In this document: positions 39,674 through 48,881 of the stretch, piece by piece
Numbering within the stretch: the stretch's first letter is position 1
Layout of the letters: every line of letters begins with the position of its first letter
NCBI RefSeq assembly: GCF_022678625.1
Contig: NZ_JALBYQ010000004.1
Coordinates: 1-64,000 of the forward strand
From: Aliiroseovarius subalbicans
GTDB lineage: Bacteria > Pseudomonadota > Alphaproteobacteria > Rhodobacterales > Rhodobacteraceae
DNA: 64,000 bases
Direction of reading: 5' to 3'
The notes under the pieces: model-generated
The model's database searches: none
Told to the model about the DNA's origin: nothing
What the model saw: the letters and a program-made list of their open reading frames with translations, nothing else
Position numbers and translations under genes: made by a program

Positions 39674-39702
39674 TTGCGGGACAGGGGGAATCTGCGTATA
39701 GA
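39674..39702 (+). promoter_or_regulatory. Probable rpsA promoter
   Basis: TTGCGG and TATAGA are separated by exactly 17 bases, a good sigma-70 type promoter for this group, about 170 bases before rpsA. It would produce a leader containing the hairpin at 39750. Confidence 0.6.
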
Positions 39703-39749
39703 GCGCCCGTCGACAAGGCAATAAATGCCGCGATACAGGGAATACGAGC

Positions 39750-39780
39750 AGGGTCGGGACTATCCGGCCCTCTTTGTTTT
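39750..39780 (+). terminator. Attenuator-like hairpin in the rpsA leader
   Basis: AGGGTCGG and CCGGCCCT form an 8-bp stem (one G-U) around GACTAT, followed by TCTTTGTTTT. It looks like an intrinsic terminator but lies between the likely rpsA promoter and rpsA, about 95 bases before the start codon. It may attenuate rpsA or stop readthrough. Confidence 0.5.
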
Positions 39781-39872
39781 GCGTCTGCAAGGTCGACCAA
39801 ATGAAACCTGAAAGACCCGCGGAGACAACCGTGCGGCCCGATAAATACGCTTGAAAAGGAAACTGAGACCAC

Positions 39873-41552
39873 ATGGCTCAAAACGTATCAATGGAAGACT
39901 TCGAAGCCCTTCTGAACGAAAGCTTCGAAATGGACACGCCCCAAGAGGGTTCTGTTGTCAAAGGCAAAGTCATCGCTGTGGAAGCGGGCCAAGCCATCAT
40001 CGACGTCGGCTACAAAATGGAAGGCCGCGTTGATCTGAAAGAATTCGCAAATCCTGGTGAAGCCCCTGAAATCGCTGTTGGCGACGAAGTGGAAGTCTAC
40101 CTGCGCGCGGCTGAAAACGCCCGTGGCGAAGCCGTCATCTCGCGTGAGATGGCCCGCCGCGAAGAAGCCTGGGACCGCCTGGAAAAAGCATACGCAGACG
40201 AAGAGCGCGTCGAAGGCGCCATCTTCGGTCGCGTCAAAGGCGGCTTCACCGTCGATCTGGGCGGCGCTGTTGCGTTCCTGCCCGGCTCGCAGGTTGACGT
40301 GCGCCCCGTGCGTGACGCTGGCCCGCTGATGGGTCTGAAGCAGCCCTTCCAGATCCTGAAAATGGACCGTCGTCGTGGCAACATCGTTGTGTCGCGCCGC
40401 GCCATCCTGGAAGAATCGCGTGCCGAACAGCGTGCCGAGGTCATCGGCAATCTGACCGAAGGTCAGGCTGTTGACGGCGTCGTCAAGAACATCACCGAGT
40501 ACGGCGCATTCGTCGACCTGGGCGGTGTGGACGGCCTGCTGCACGTCACCGACATGGCCTGGCGCCGTGTGAACCACCCCTCCGAGATCCTGTCGATCGG
40601 CGAGACCGTGAAGGTCCAGGTCATCAAGATCAACAAGGAAACCCACCGCATTTCGCTGGGCATGAAACAGCTGCAGGACGATCCCTGGGATCTGGTCGCT
40701 GGCAAGTACCCGCTGGAAAGCACCCACACGGGCCGCGTCACCAACATCACCGACTACGGTGCGTTCGTGGAGCTGGAGCCGGGCGTCGAAGGCTTGGTTC
40801 ACGTGTCCGAAATGTCCTGGACCAAAAAGAACGTCCACCCCGGCAAGATCGTTTCGACGAGCCAGGAAGTGGAAGTCATGGTTCTGGAAATCGACCAGGC
40901 CAAGCGCCGCGTGTCGCTGGGTCTCAAGCAGACCATGCGCAACCCGTGGGAAGTGTTTGCAGAAACACACCCCGAGGGCACCGAGGTCGAAGGCGAAGTC
41001 AAGAACATCACCGAATTCGGTCTGTTCATTGGCCTCGACGGCGAGATCGACGGCATGGTTCACCTGTCCGACATCAGCTGGGACCAGCGTGGCGAAGAGG
41101 CGATCCAGAACTTCCGCAAAGGCGACGTCGTCAAGGCGGTTGTGTCCGAGGTCGACACCGACAAAGAGCGTATCTCTCTGTCGATCAAAGCCCTGGACGG
41201 CGACCCGTTTGCCGAAGCCGTTGGCGGCGTGAAGCGCGGTTCGATCATCACTGTTGAAGTGACCTCGATCGAAGACGGTGGCATCGAAGTGGAATACGAA
41301 GGCATGAAGTCCTTCATCCGCCGCTCCGACCTGTCGCGTGACCGTGCCGAGCAGCGCCCCGAGCGTTTCAACGTCGGAGACAAGATGGACGTTCGTGTCA
41401 CCAACGTGGACTCGAAATCGCGCCGTCTGGGTCTGTCGATCAAGGCACGCGAGATCGCGGAAGAAAAAGAAGCCGTGGAACAGTATGGTTCCTCCGACTC
41501 GGGCGCCTCGCTGGGCGACATCCTGGGCGCGGCTCTGAAGGGCGACGAATAA
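39873..41552 (+). CDS. rpsA: 30S ribosomal protein S1
   Basis: A 559-residue protein with six S1 RNA-binding repeats, the full-length form. Repeats are recognisable by ITEYGAFVDLGGVDGLLHVTDM, ITDYGAFVELEPGVEGLVHVSEM (parts) and similar segments. S1 brings mRNA to the 30S subunit. Codon usage is strongly biased as for highly expressed genes. A strong terminator follows. Confidence 0.98.
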   Translation: MAQNVSMEDFEALLNESFEMDTPQEGSVVKGKVIAVEAGQAIIDVGYKMEGRVDLKEFANPGEAPEIAVGDEVEVYLRAAENARGEAVISREMARREEAWDRLEKAYADEERVEGAIFGRVKGGFTVDLGGAVAFLPGSQVDVRPVRDAGPLMGLKQPFQILKMDRRRGNIVVSRRAILEESRAEQRAEVIGNLTEGQAVDGVVKNITEYGAFVDLGGVDGLLHVTDMAWRRVNHPSEILSIGETVKVQVIKINKETHRISLGMKQLQDDPWDLVAGKYPLESTHTGRVTNITDYGAFVELEPGVEGLVHVSEMSWTKKNVHPGKIVSTSQEVEVMVLEIDQAKRRVSLGLKQTMRNPWEVFAETHPEGTEVEGEVKNITEFGLFIGLDGEIDGMVHLSDISWDQRGEEAIQNFRKGDVVKAVVSEVDTDKERISLSIKALDGDPFAEAVGGVKRGSIITVEVTSIEDGGIEVEYEGMKSFIRRSDLSRDRAEQRPERFNVGDKMDVRVTNVDSKSRRLGLSIKAREIAEEKEAVEQYGSSDSGASLGDILGAALKGDE

Positions 41553-41576
41553 GTCACCGCTTCGAAATGATTGCAG

Positions 41577-41607
41577 ACGGCCCCGTTCAAAAGGCGGGGC
41601 CGTTTTG
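41577..41607 (+). terminator. rpsA intrinsic terminator
   Basis: ACGGCCCCG and its complement form a 9-bp stem with a 9-base loop followed by TTTTGCTTTT, 24 bases past the stop codon. Confidence 0.88.
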
Positions 41608-41843
41608 CTTTTCTGGACGAATCAATCCCGGCGTCCCGCCCGTTCCCTGCCGGTTTTGAGCCGGATTTGGTCCGTTCCCCCCGGAAAGCCCCGGTTTTGC
41701 GCAAAAGAATCAGCGGTTTGTCGTCAAAATCCTTAACTTTCCCGCGCGCCGGAGTTTCGTGAAAAAAACTTTGCCCCTATAGTCGATAAGTGAACGGCGT
41801 GCTGCCAGACAGCGCCGAAAGAACGCATTTGGGGGGACATTGG

Positions 41844-42125
41844 ATGATCCGGTCGGAACTGATCCAGAAAATTGCGGATGAAAACCCGCATCTCTATCAG
41901 CGTGACGTGGAACGCATCGTCAACACGATCTTCGAAGAGGTGATCGAGGCGATGGCCCGTGGTGACCGTGTCGAGCTGCGCGGATTTGGCGCCTTTTCCG
42001 TCAAGAAAAGAGATGCTCGTATTGGCCGCAATCCCCGCACGGGTGAGTCGGTCCAGGTCGAAGAGAAGCACGTGCCTTTCTTCAAGACCGGCAAGCTGCT
42101 GCGGGACCGTCTGAACGGCAAATAA
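41844..42125 (+). CDS. ihfB: Integration host factor subunit beta
   Basis: A 93-residue DNA-bending protein of the HU/IHF family. [15 protein letters not shown] and the beta-arm segment [20 protein letters not shown] with the conserved proline identify the IHF beta subunit. The start at 41844 follows a GGGGGGA ribosome site. A TATAGT -10-like box at 41778 suggests its own promoter after the rpsA terminator. Confidence 0.95.
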   Translation: MIRSELIQKIADENPHLYQRDVERIVNTIFEEVIEAMARGDRVELRGFGAFSVKKRDARIGRNPRTGESVQVEEKHVPFFKTGKLLRDRLNGK

Positions 42126-42135
42126 GAGGCATCTC

Positions 42136-42480
42136 ATGCGCTACTTCCGTTACGCGTTCCTGGCCGTCCTTGCGGTCTGTCTGATTACTGTTGCGCTGGC
42201 CAATCGCTCCATGGTTTCCCTGCACCTTCTGCCCGAAGAGCTGTCGGGCTTTCTGGGCTTCAGCTGGACCGTTAGCCTACCGCTTTTCATCGTCATTTTC
42301 CTGGGCATCATCGCCGGTATCCTGATCGGGTTCGTCTGGGAATGGTTCCGCGAACATAAGATCCGCGCCGAGGGCGTCCAAGCCAAGCGCGAGAAGGATC
42401 GTCTGGCGAAAGAGGTCGAAGCGCTGAAGCGCCCGGCGGCGGACGCCCCCGGTGACGACGTGCTGGCGCTGCTGGAGTAG
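42136..42480 (+). CDS. LapA-domain (DUF1049) membrane protein
   Basis: A 114-residue protein with two membrane segments (about residues 6-22 and 46-68) and a charged cytoplasmic coiled tail (EHKIRAEGVQAKREKDRLAKEVEAL), the usual form of LapA-domain proteins. In enterobacteria LapA works with LapB in lipopolysaccharide assembly; here only the position after ihfB, also conserved, is shared. It is 10 bases after ihfB. Confidence 0.85.
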   Translation: MRYFRYAFLAVLAVCLITVALANRSMVSLHLLPEELSGFLGFSWTVSLPLFIVIFLGIIAGILIGFVWEWFREHKIRAEGVQAKREKDRLAKEVEALKRPAADAPGDDVLALLE

Positions 42481-42498
42481 CCGCGCTACACCTTCCGC

Positions 42499-43143
42499 AT
42501 GACGGATATTCAGGTCAAAATCTGCGGGCTGACAACGCCTGGCCATGTGGCGGCAGCGGCTGAGGCCGGGGCGCGTTACGTCGGCTTTGTGTTCTTTCCC
42601 AAAAGCCCGCGCAACGTGTCGCCGGAAACTGCCGCTTCGCTGGCCGCAGAGGTGCCGCTGGGCGTGGCCAAGGTGGCGCTGACCGTGAACGCGGATGATG
42701 CGCTGTTGGATGCGATCACCGCGCAGGTGCCGCTGGACATGCTGCAGCTTCATGGCTCGGAAAGCCCGGCCCGCGTGGCCGAGGTGAAGGCGCGGTATGG
42801 CCTGCCGGTGATGAAGGCTGTGGGTATCGCGGACGCAAGCGATGTGGCGCAGATCGATGCCTATGCTGGCGTGGCCGACCAGCTTTTGATCGACGCCAAA
42901 CCGCCAAAAGACGCCGATCTGCCCGGTGGGAACGGCCTGTCCTTCGACTGGCGCCTGGTGGCGCGTAAATACTGGCCCTGTCCCTGGATGCTGGCCGGGG
43001 GGCTGACCCCCGACAACGTGTCCGAGGCAATCCGCCTGACAGGGGCGCGGCAGGTCGATGTGTCATCCGGTGTCGAAAGCGCGCCGGGGGTCAAGGATGC
43101 CCGCCTGATGTCCGATTTCATCCAAGCCGCCAAAGGGGCCTGA
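42499..43143 (+). CDS. trpF: Phosphoribosylanthranilate isomerase
   Basis: A 214-residue TIM-barrel enzyme of tryptophan synthesis. The N-terminal VKICGLT holds the catalytic cysteine; [22 protein letters not shown] and the C-terminal [14 protein letters not shown] are family markers, with the general-acid aspartate in LLIDAKPP. A hypothetical gene separates it from trpB. Confidence 0.95.
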   Translation: MTDIQVKICGLTTPGHVAAAAEAGARYVGFVFFPKSPRNVSPETAASLAAEVPLGVAKVALTVNADDALLDAITAQVPLDMLQLHGSESPARVAEVKARYGLPVMKAVGIADASDVAQIDAYAGVADQLLIDAKPPKDADLPGGNGLSFDWRLVARKYWPCPWMLAGGLTPDNVSEAIRLTGARQVDVSSGVESAPGVKDARLMSDFIQAAKGA

Positions 43144-43144
43144 C

Positions 43145-43486
43145 ATGTTCAAATTTCTTCTGGGTCTGATCGCCGCCGGGCTGATTGCCCTTGTCGCCAC
43201 CAAACCCTCCGAGGTCGATATCGAGGACCTGCTACATGACCGCCTGAAGGCCGAGGTTGAGGCTGGCGCGGGGCTGGACCCCGAAGACCCGGTGCAACAG
43301 CTCATCCTCGGACTGTGCAAATCCTCGGGCGCGGGCTGCATCAACCTGATCCGGCAGTTCATCCAGGTCGAGTATGAGGGTGAGATCATCTATGCCCGCG
43401 TGTCGGCCAGCATGCCGGGCGGTAAATCGATCAAGTGTATCGGCGCGGCGCGGCAGGTCTTCTGCCCCGACTTCCTGCAAGACTGA
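43145..43486 (+). CDS. Small exported or membrane-anchored hypothetical protein
   Basis: A 113-residue protein with an N-terminal hydrophobic segment (FLLGLIAAGLIALVA) that may be a signal or anchor, then a compact domain with four cysteines (LCKSSGAGC, KCIGAARQVFC) that could form two disulfides. It starts one base after trpF and precedes trpB by 54 bases, so it sits inside the trp operon. No known role in tryptophan synthesis; function unknown. Confidence 0.72.
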   Translation: MFKFLLGLIAAGLIALVATKPSEVDIEDLLHDRLKAEVEAGAGLDPEDPVQQLILGLCKSSGAGCINLIRQFIQVEYEGEIIYARVSASMPGGKSIKCIGAARQVFCPDFLQD

Positions 43487-43540
43487 CTTGCCCAAACCCA
43501 CCCGCGCCTATATCCCCGATCCGACGCACAGGAGGCCCCA

Positions 43541-44773
43541 ATGGCAAACGATCTTTTCAACTCCTTCATGAACGGCCCGGACGAAAAGGGCCGGTTCGGT
43601 GATTTCGGCGGGCGCTTCGTGTCCGAGACGCTGATGCCGCTGATCCTTTCGCTGGAAGAGGAATATGAGAAGGCCAAGACCGACGAAAGTTTCTGGGCCG
43701 AGATGGACGATCTGTGGACCCATTACGTGGGCCGCCCGTCGCCGCTGTATTACGCCGAGGGGCTGACAAAGCATCTGGGCGGGGCCAAGATTTACCTCAA
43801 GCGTGATGAGCTGAACCATACTGGCGCGCACAAGATCAACAACGTGCTGGGGCAGATCCTGCTGGCCCGCCGCATGGGCAAGACGCGCATCATCGCCGAA
43901 ACCGGTGCCGGTCAGCACGGTGTGGCCACCGCGACGGTCTGCGCCAAGTTCGGGTTGAAATGCGTCGTCTACATGGGCGCGCATGATGTCGAGCGTCAGG
44001 CGCCCAACGTGTTTCGCATGCAGCTTCTGGGCGCCGAGGTGATCCCGGTCACGTCAGGCCGTGGCACGCTGAAGGACGCGATGAACGACGCGCTGCGCGA
44101 CTGGGTGACCAATGTGCATGACACGTTCTACTGCATCGGCACGGTCGCCGGGCCGCATCCCTATCCGGCGATGGTCCGTGATTTCCAAGCCATCATCGGC
44201 AAGGAAGCCAAGGCACAGATGCTGGCTGCCGAAGACCGGCTGCCGGACACGATCATTGCCGCGATCGGCGGCGGGTCGAATGCGATGGGCCTGTTTTTTC
44301 CGTTCCTGGACGACGAGAGCGTGCGCATCATCGGCGTCGAGGCTGGCGGCAAAGGCGTGAACATGAAGATGGAGCATTGCGCGTCGCTGACCGGTGGCCG
44401 CCCTGGCGTCCTGCACGGCAATCGCACCTATCTGCTCCAGGACGACGACGGGCAGATCCTTGAAGGGCATTCGATCTCGGCGGGACTCGATTACCCCGGC
44501 ATCGGCCCTGAACACAGCTGGCTGCATGAAATCGGGCGCGCCGAATATGTCGCGATCACCGATGACGAGGCGCTTGAGGCTTTCCAGCTGTGTTGCACCA
44601 CCGAAGGCATCATTCCCGCGCTGGAACCCAGCCACGCGCTGGCCCATGTGATGAAGATCGCCCCTGACCTGCCCGCAGATCACATCATCTGCATGAACAT
44701 GTGTGGGCGCGGCGACAAAGATATCTTCACCGTCGCCAAACACCTTGGTGTTGAGATGGTCCGGGGCGACTGA
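43541..44773 (+). CDS. trpB: Tryptophan synthase beta chain
   Basis: A 410-residue TrpB1-type subunit. The PLP lysine is Lys98 in HTGAHKINN; the phosphate loop is [18 protein letters not shown] contains the catalytic glutamate. It condenses indole and serine. The alpha subunit gene is not adjacent: trpA lies about 10.4 kb downstream on the other strand. A bidirectional terminator follows. Confidence 0.98.
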   Translation: MANDLFNSFMNGPDEKGRFGDFGGRFVSETLMPLILSLEEEYEKAKTDESFWAEMDDLWTHYVGRPSPLYYAEGLTKHLGGAKIYLKRDELNHTGAHKINNVLGQILLARRMGKTRIIAETGAGQHGVATATVCAKFGLKCVVYMGAHDVERQAPNVFRMQLLGAEVIPVTSGRGTLKDAMNDALRDWVTNVHDTFYCIGTVAGPHPYPAMVRDFQAIIGKEAKAQMLAAEDRLPDTIIAAIGGGSNAMGLFFPFLDDESVRIIGVEAGGKGVNMKMEHCASLTGGRPGVLHGNRTYLLQDDDGQILEGHSISAGLDYPGIGPEHSWLHEIGRAEYVAITDDEALEAFQLCCTTEGIIPALEPSHALAHVMKIAPDLPADHIICMNMCGRGDKDIFTVAKHLGVEMVRGD

Positions 44774-44941
44774 CGCCCCGACGGTCAGGAAAACCACTTT
44801 TAAGTCGCCCCCCGCAACCACGGTTTGGGGAACCTCCCTTGGTTGACCGACCGGGGCCTCGTGCGGCGAAGGGATATCACGTGCGCTGAAAACATGCGCA
44901 CAGGTGCCTCATTGCAGACATCTGCGAGCGGGAAAAACAAG

Positions 44942-44967
44942 AAGGGCGACCGATTGGCCGCCCTTTT
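44942..44967. terminator. Bidirectional terminator after trpB
   Basis: AAGGGCG and CGCCCTT form the base of a hairpin extended by CC/GG around GATT with one mismatch. It is followed by TTTT on the plus strand and by a T-rich stretch on the minus strand, serving trpB and the converging exported-protein gene. Confidence 0.7.
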
Positions 44968-44994
44968 GCATTCGATGTCGTCTCAAGCAGACAA

Positions 44995-45843
44995 TTAGTT
45001 GAACTCGCCTGCATAGGTGATCGGCGCACGGAAGTTCGGCGTCGAGAAGGGCGTGGTCGTGCCGCCGCCAAGCGGAATACTGATGCCGAGTTGAACGGTG
45101 TGCATAAGGGTGCGATCATTGTTCACGACGTTGACCAGATCACCTTGATAGGCAGTAAACCAGTTAATGTTATCCGTGAGGGGGGCGTCGTAGCGCACCG
45201 ACAACTGAACCCACTGTCCCCGATCTACTCCCGAACCTTCTTCAAAGTCGCCTATGCCCAATGCGGCACTTGTGGAAAGCGAACCGTTGGCAAGCGCAAA
45301 GTCCTTCCCGGCACGAACGAAGAGCAGATTTTCAATTCCGTCACCCTGGTCAGAGACAGATAGCAAGCCACCACCCTGAACCCAGACGTCGTTCAGAAGT
45401 GCTTCGGCGCCGAGACCCAAAAATAGTGGGGCGGAGTCGTTATCAGAAGCGGCGTCCCCAAACCCAAGAACACCAAACATGCCCCATGTCGTCGGTGCTG
45501 ACGTATCGATCATGTGAATGCCCACCCCACCGTAAAGGGCGTGTTCATCCCGTGTGCCCGTGTCGGACTCAATATGGAAATCTAGCGTTAGGTCACCAAG
45601 TAGCGTCCAGCCATTGGCCAAGCCGACTTCGGCGGCAGCATATCCGCCCACGCCGCCTGTGAAGGCGCAAAACTCGGTCCCACCAGCGTCGCAGGCGCTG
45701 CCATCATCCAAGGTGAACGAGGGTACGTTGCCCTGTAACCAAAGGCTTACTTCACCTGTCGCGTCCTGTGCCGAAACGGCCGTTGCGCCAAACCCAAAGG
45801 CGGCCAAACATCCAGCTGCAATAAATGACTTTTTCTTTCCCAT
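44995..45843 (-). CDS. Exported barrel-like protein with atypical codon use
   Basis: A 282-residue protein with a signal peptide (KSFIAAGCLAAFGFGATAVSAQ) and a strand-rich body with many Gly, Asp and Asn residues (GGVGGYAAAEVGLANGWTLLGDLTLDF in pieces, GMFGVLGFGD, FLGLGAEALL). A cysteine pair lies near residues 51 and 59. It looks like an outer-membrane or surface barrel, but no family is recognised. Codons and the 225-base upstream region are visibly more AT-rich than neighbours. The ribosome site is AAGGGGGA. Confidence 0.7.
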   Translation of the reverse strand: MGKKKSFIAAGCLAAFGFGATAVSAQDATGEVSLWLQGNVPSFTLDDGSACDAGGTEFCAFTGGVGGYAAAEVGLANGWTLLGDLTLDFHIESDTGTRDEHALYGGVGIHMIDTSAPTTWGMFGVLGFGDAASDNDSAPLFLGLGAEALLNDVWVQGGGLLSVSDQGDGIENLLFVRAGKDFALANGSLSTSAALGIGDFEEGSGVDRGQWVQLSVRYDAPLTDNINWFTAYQGDLVNVVNNDRTLMHTVQLGISIPLGGGTTTPFSTPNFRAPITYAGEFN

Positions 45844-46068
45844 TCCCCCTTAGAATGCGGAGCCGACACCCTGGCCCCAATGTTGATTAGCTGTAAGGCT
45901 ATAGCTTTCCACCACGTTGCGATAGCCCAACGTAGAAAGGCGGTAGCCGGGTGATGTTGGGTTACTACATCGGGCGTTGTCGTAAAAAATGGACCTAATC
46001 GCGTCGCGAAATTGGGCTGCGATCATAAGAATGCCGCACTTTTTTTACATCGGGTCGCCCCCCCCTTT

Positions 46069-46443
46069 TTAAGCCGAATAAGCCCTGAGGACCTCCAGGC
46101 CAACGACCTCTAACGCACGGATATGGGTTGCCTCAAGGTTGACCCGTGGCGCGCAACCCTCGTCATGGGCTTGCAGGAACCGCGCGGCGCACAGGCACCA
46201 GCGGTCCCCGGCCATCAGCCCCTCGAACCCGAAGGCGGGGCGCGGAGTGGTCAGGTCGTTGCCAACGTATTTCGAGAAGGCCAGGAACTCATCGGTCATG
46301 ATCACGCAGACCGTATGGCTGCCGGTGTCGGATGGGCAGGTGTTGCAATGGCCGTCGCGGAAATACCCGGTGACAGGGTCCAGGCCGCATTCGACCAGCG
46401 GTCCGCCCAGTACGTTCACGGGCTTGTCGGGAACCGGTCTCAT
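46069..46443 (-). CDS. DUF2237 family protein
   Basis: A 124-residue protein of the DUF2237 family, recognised by VLGGPLVECGLDPVTGYFRDG, HTVCVIMTDEFLAFSKYVGNDL (parts) and AGDRWCLCAARF. Conserved cysteines (Cys19, then CNTC and the CLC pair) suggest metal binding or redox activity. Biochemical role unknown. Its start overlaps the serine-hydrolase stop (ATGA), and it is the last gene of the pth operon. Confidence 0.85.
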   Translation of the reverse strand: MRPVPDKPVNVLGGPLVECGLDPVTGYFRDGHCNTCPSDTGSHTVCVIMTDEFLAFSKYVGNDLTTPRPAFGFEGLMAGDRWCLCAARFLQAHDEGCAPRVNLEATHIRALEVVGLEVLRAYSA

Positions 46444-47597
46444 TGCGCAGCCTCGGCGATCTTGCGGAACATGGCGATGTTGCCGGCGGTCACACCCGGA
46501 TCCTTGAAGTGGCGATCTGCGGAATTCATCGCGATCACCACGCTCAGTGGACGGTTCACGTAGACGAACTGACCATAAATGCCGATGCCATAATACTCGC
46601 CCTCACCCGCGTCCGCCGGCATCCACCACTGGTATCCATATTGCACCTCACCAGGGGTCGTGGGAGCGCTGGGCGTGGTCGAGGCGCGGACCCAATCCGC
46701 CGGCACGATCTGGCGCCCGTTCCAGCGCCCGTCCTGAAGAAACATCTGCCCGAACCGGGCATTATCGCGCGTGCGCATGTTCAAGCCCCCCAGCACGAAG
46801 GCGACACCGTGACCATCGGTCAGATAGTAAGGCGCGGCTTCAAGCCCCATTGGCCTTAGGATTTTCTCCTCCAGAAGCGTTGGCACATCCCGCCCCGTGG
46901 CGCCCCGGATCACCATGCCGATCACATGGGTGTCGATCGATACATACTGCCATTGCGCGCCCGGCGTGACGAAGGTCTTGTCCAGCCCTTCGGCGAAGCG
47001 GTCCATCGACCGACCCAGCGCCAGAACCCGCCCCATCCTGTTGATGTCGCTCCAGAAATCCAGATAATCTTCGTCGAAGGTGACGCCTGACGACATGTTC
47101 AGGACGTTTCGGATCGTCGCCCCGTCATAGGCCGTGTCGGTCAGGGTGGGGGCATAGCGGGTCACCGGGTCGTCCAGCGAGGCAATCGCACCCTCGGCCA
47201 CGACAACCCCCATCAGCGCCGACAGCCAGCTTTTCGCCACTGACCAGCTGATCCGCAGGTCCTGGTCATCGGTGCCGTGGTGGTAGCTTTCGTGCCGCAC
47301 CGCGCCGTCCTTCATCACGACCAGACCCAGAACCATCCGCGCGCGGATCCAGTCCGCAGCCTCGTCCGGCAGCGCCATCGGTGACCCGTTGGGCAAGGGG
47401 CTGACAGGTCCGTCACCGCGTGACAGGGCGCGGGTCAGGAACAGCCCGTCCATGCCGATGAAGTTCTCGACGATGCGCTGTTCGGAAAACAGCGAAGTGA
47501 CGGCGTTCAATCGCGTCAGTTCCTCCCGCTTCCAGACCGCGCCACTTGTCAGGGCGACGGCCAGGATCAGTGCAAGGCGTGTCACGCGACGCCGCAT
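46440..47597 (-). CDS. Beta-lactamase-fold serine hydrolase
   Basis: A 385-residue protein with an N-terminal membrane anchor or signal (RLALILAVALTSGAVW) and a class C beta-lactamase-like domain. The nucleophile motif is SVAK in RISWSVAKSW; a tyrosine in the QYVSID segment could be the second catalytic residue; YGIGIYGQFVYV is near the end. Such proteins act as esterases, peptidases or amidases rather than true lactamases. It is 1 base after the CDGSH gene and overlaps the DUF2237 gene. Confidence 0.85.
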   Translation of the reverse strand: MRRRVTRLALILAVALTSGAVWKREELTRLNAVTSLFSEQRIVENFIGMDGLFLTRALSRGDGPVSPLPNGSPMALPDEAADWIRARMVLGLVVMKDGAVRHESYHHGTDDQDLRISWSVAKSWLSALMGVVVAEGAIASLDDPVTRYAPTLTDTAYDGATIRNVLNMSSGVTFDEDYLDFWSDINRMGRVLALGRSMDRFAEGLDKTFVTPGAQWQYVSIDTHVIGMVIRGATGRDVPTLLEEKILRPMGLEAAPYYLTDGHGVAFVLGGLNMRTRDNARFGQMFLQDGRWNGRQIVPADWVRASTTPSAPTTPGEVQYGYQWWMPADAGEGEYYGIGIYGQFVYVNRPLSVVIAMNSADRHFKDPGVTAGNIAMFRKIAEAAQ

Positions 47598-47598
47598 G

Positions 47599-47841
47599 TC
47601 AAAGATCCTTGTGCGTCCCATCGCAAAGGGGCTGTTTCGCCGACGATTTGCATCCGCAAAAGAACACCCGCTTGCTGGTCTCGGCGGTGTATTTCACCGG
47701 GGTAAGACCCGATCCTTTGTGGGACCCATCGCAAAACGGCTGTTTCGCGGATTTGCCGCAGGCGCACCAGAAATAGTTTTTGCCTTCCTCAACCTCGACG
47801 GGAAACGGGGCTTTCTGGGCGATGATCGGGGTGTCTGTCAT
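47599..47841 (-). CDS. Dual CDGSH iron-sulfur protein
   Basis: An 80-residue protein with two CDGSH [2Fe-2S] motifs: Cys26, Cys28, Cys37, His41 (CACGKSAKQPFCDGSH) and Cys62, Cys64, Cys73, His77 (CGCKSSAKQPLCDGTH). This tandem arrangement is that of MiNT/CISD3-type proteins, which bind two labile redox clusters per monomer. The start at 47841 follows a GGAGGATCC-type site on the minus strand. Function in bacteria is unclear; redox or iron-sulfur transfer is likely. Confidence 0.93.
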   Translation of the reverse strand: MTDTPIIAQKAPFPVEVEEGKNYFWCACGKSAKQPFCDGSHKGSGLTPVKYTAETSKRVFFCGCKSSAKQPLCDGTHKDL

Positions 47842-47861
47842 GGGATCCTCCTGCGTTTTGC

Positions 47862-48881
47862 TCAGGTTGCCCGCCAATCCACCCAGCGTCCATGAAAATC
47901 GACCCGTCCCAGGGTGATCACCCGGCCTTCGGGCCACAGGGTCAGGGTGATGGCTGCCCCGGCGTTGCGCCTGTCATCGGCCTCCATCGCCAGACGTGCG
48001 ACGGGGCCACGGGTGCCGGCCTGTTCCATCGCGGCCAGGCATCGCGCCTTGGTTTCCTCGGGAAAATACTGCCATGCCACGGTGTGATAGACGAGGTGCA
48101 GCGCGTCCGGCCTGTTTCCGGCCAAACGGGTTTCCAGCCAATCCGCCGCGTCCCCTGCGTCCACTGGGACGTCGGCCACGGCCAATGCCGCGCGGGTGCG
48201 TGACAGTCGTTCGCTCTGGTCGGCCCAGAGGTAAGACATCAGACGCAACGCATCGTCGGGGCTCTGCGCATCCATCGGCATCAGGTCCACGCCGCGTCGC
48301 TCTACGATGGTCGGGTGGCCCATTTCCGGCGCATTCCCGCGCCACTCCGGGGACAGGGTCACGACGGCATCGTCGGGGCCGATCCGCCCCGCCGGCGTGT
48401 CCAGAGCGAAACGGTCCCAGATCAGGTTCAGCCCGGCGGACGCGCCCAGTTCGCTCATCTCGATCGGCAGGTCAAAGCGGTTTGCCAGCCACGCACCGCC
48501 TGCGATCAGCACGGCAGACCGGCGCAGCTCGTTGGTTTGCGGCGGAGAATCCAGCCAGCGGCTCAGGGTGCCGGCATGGTCGTTCAGCGCGCCCGACAAA
48601 GCAGCCCAAAGGGCGGTGTCATCCACCGCATTCGGCGGGTAGGCCGCGACCAGATCCGGTGCCGCACCGGACAGGACCAGCCCATGCAGCCCGCCCAGAA
48701 GGCGCAGCGGCACGCTGTCGCCATAGGGTCCCAGATCTCCGGGCCAGGCGAACATTCGGTCGGTCAGGGGCGTTCCGGGCTGCATCCTGTCGGCCAAAAG
48801 GCGCAGAACCCGTGCGGTGAACGGCGAGCCGAGGCTTTCGTTGTTGCCAGCTTGGTCTCGAAGGGCGTCGCGCAGGCTCAT
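47862..48881 (-). CDS. DUF2332 family protein
   Basis: A 339-residue soluble protein of the DUF2332 family. Markers are SPFTARVLRLLADRM near the N-terminus, PNAVDDTALW, ELGASAGLNLIWDRF, and VYHTVAWQYFP. The ELGASAGLNL segment resembles a SAM-binding loop, so a methyltransferase-like fold is possible, but activity is undescribed as far as I know. Its start overlaps the pth stop (ATGA). Confidence 0.82.
   Translation of the reverse strand: MSLRDALRDQAGNNESLGSPFTARVLRLLADRMQPGTPLTDRMFAWPGDLGPYGDSVPLRLLGGLHGLVLSGAAPDLVAAYPPNAVDDTALWAALSGALNDHAGTLSRWLDSPPQTNELRRSAVLIAGGAWLANRFDLPIEMSELGASAGLNLIWDRFALDTPAGRIGPDDAVVTLSPEWRGNAPEMGHPTIVERRGVDLMPMDAQSPDDALRLMSYLWADQSERLSRTRAALAVADVPVDAGDAADWLETRLAGNRPDALHLVYHTVAWQYFPEETKARCLAAMEQAGTRGPVARLAMEADDRRNAGAAITLTLWPEGRVITLGRVDFHGRWVDWRAT

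Noticed and set aside
42481-43540. Tryptophan attenuator leader upstream of trpF or trpB
   Set aside because: No Trp-codon-rich leader peptide or alternating stem-loops were visible in the 18- and 54-base gaps.
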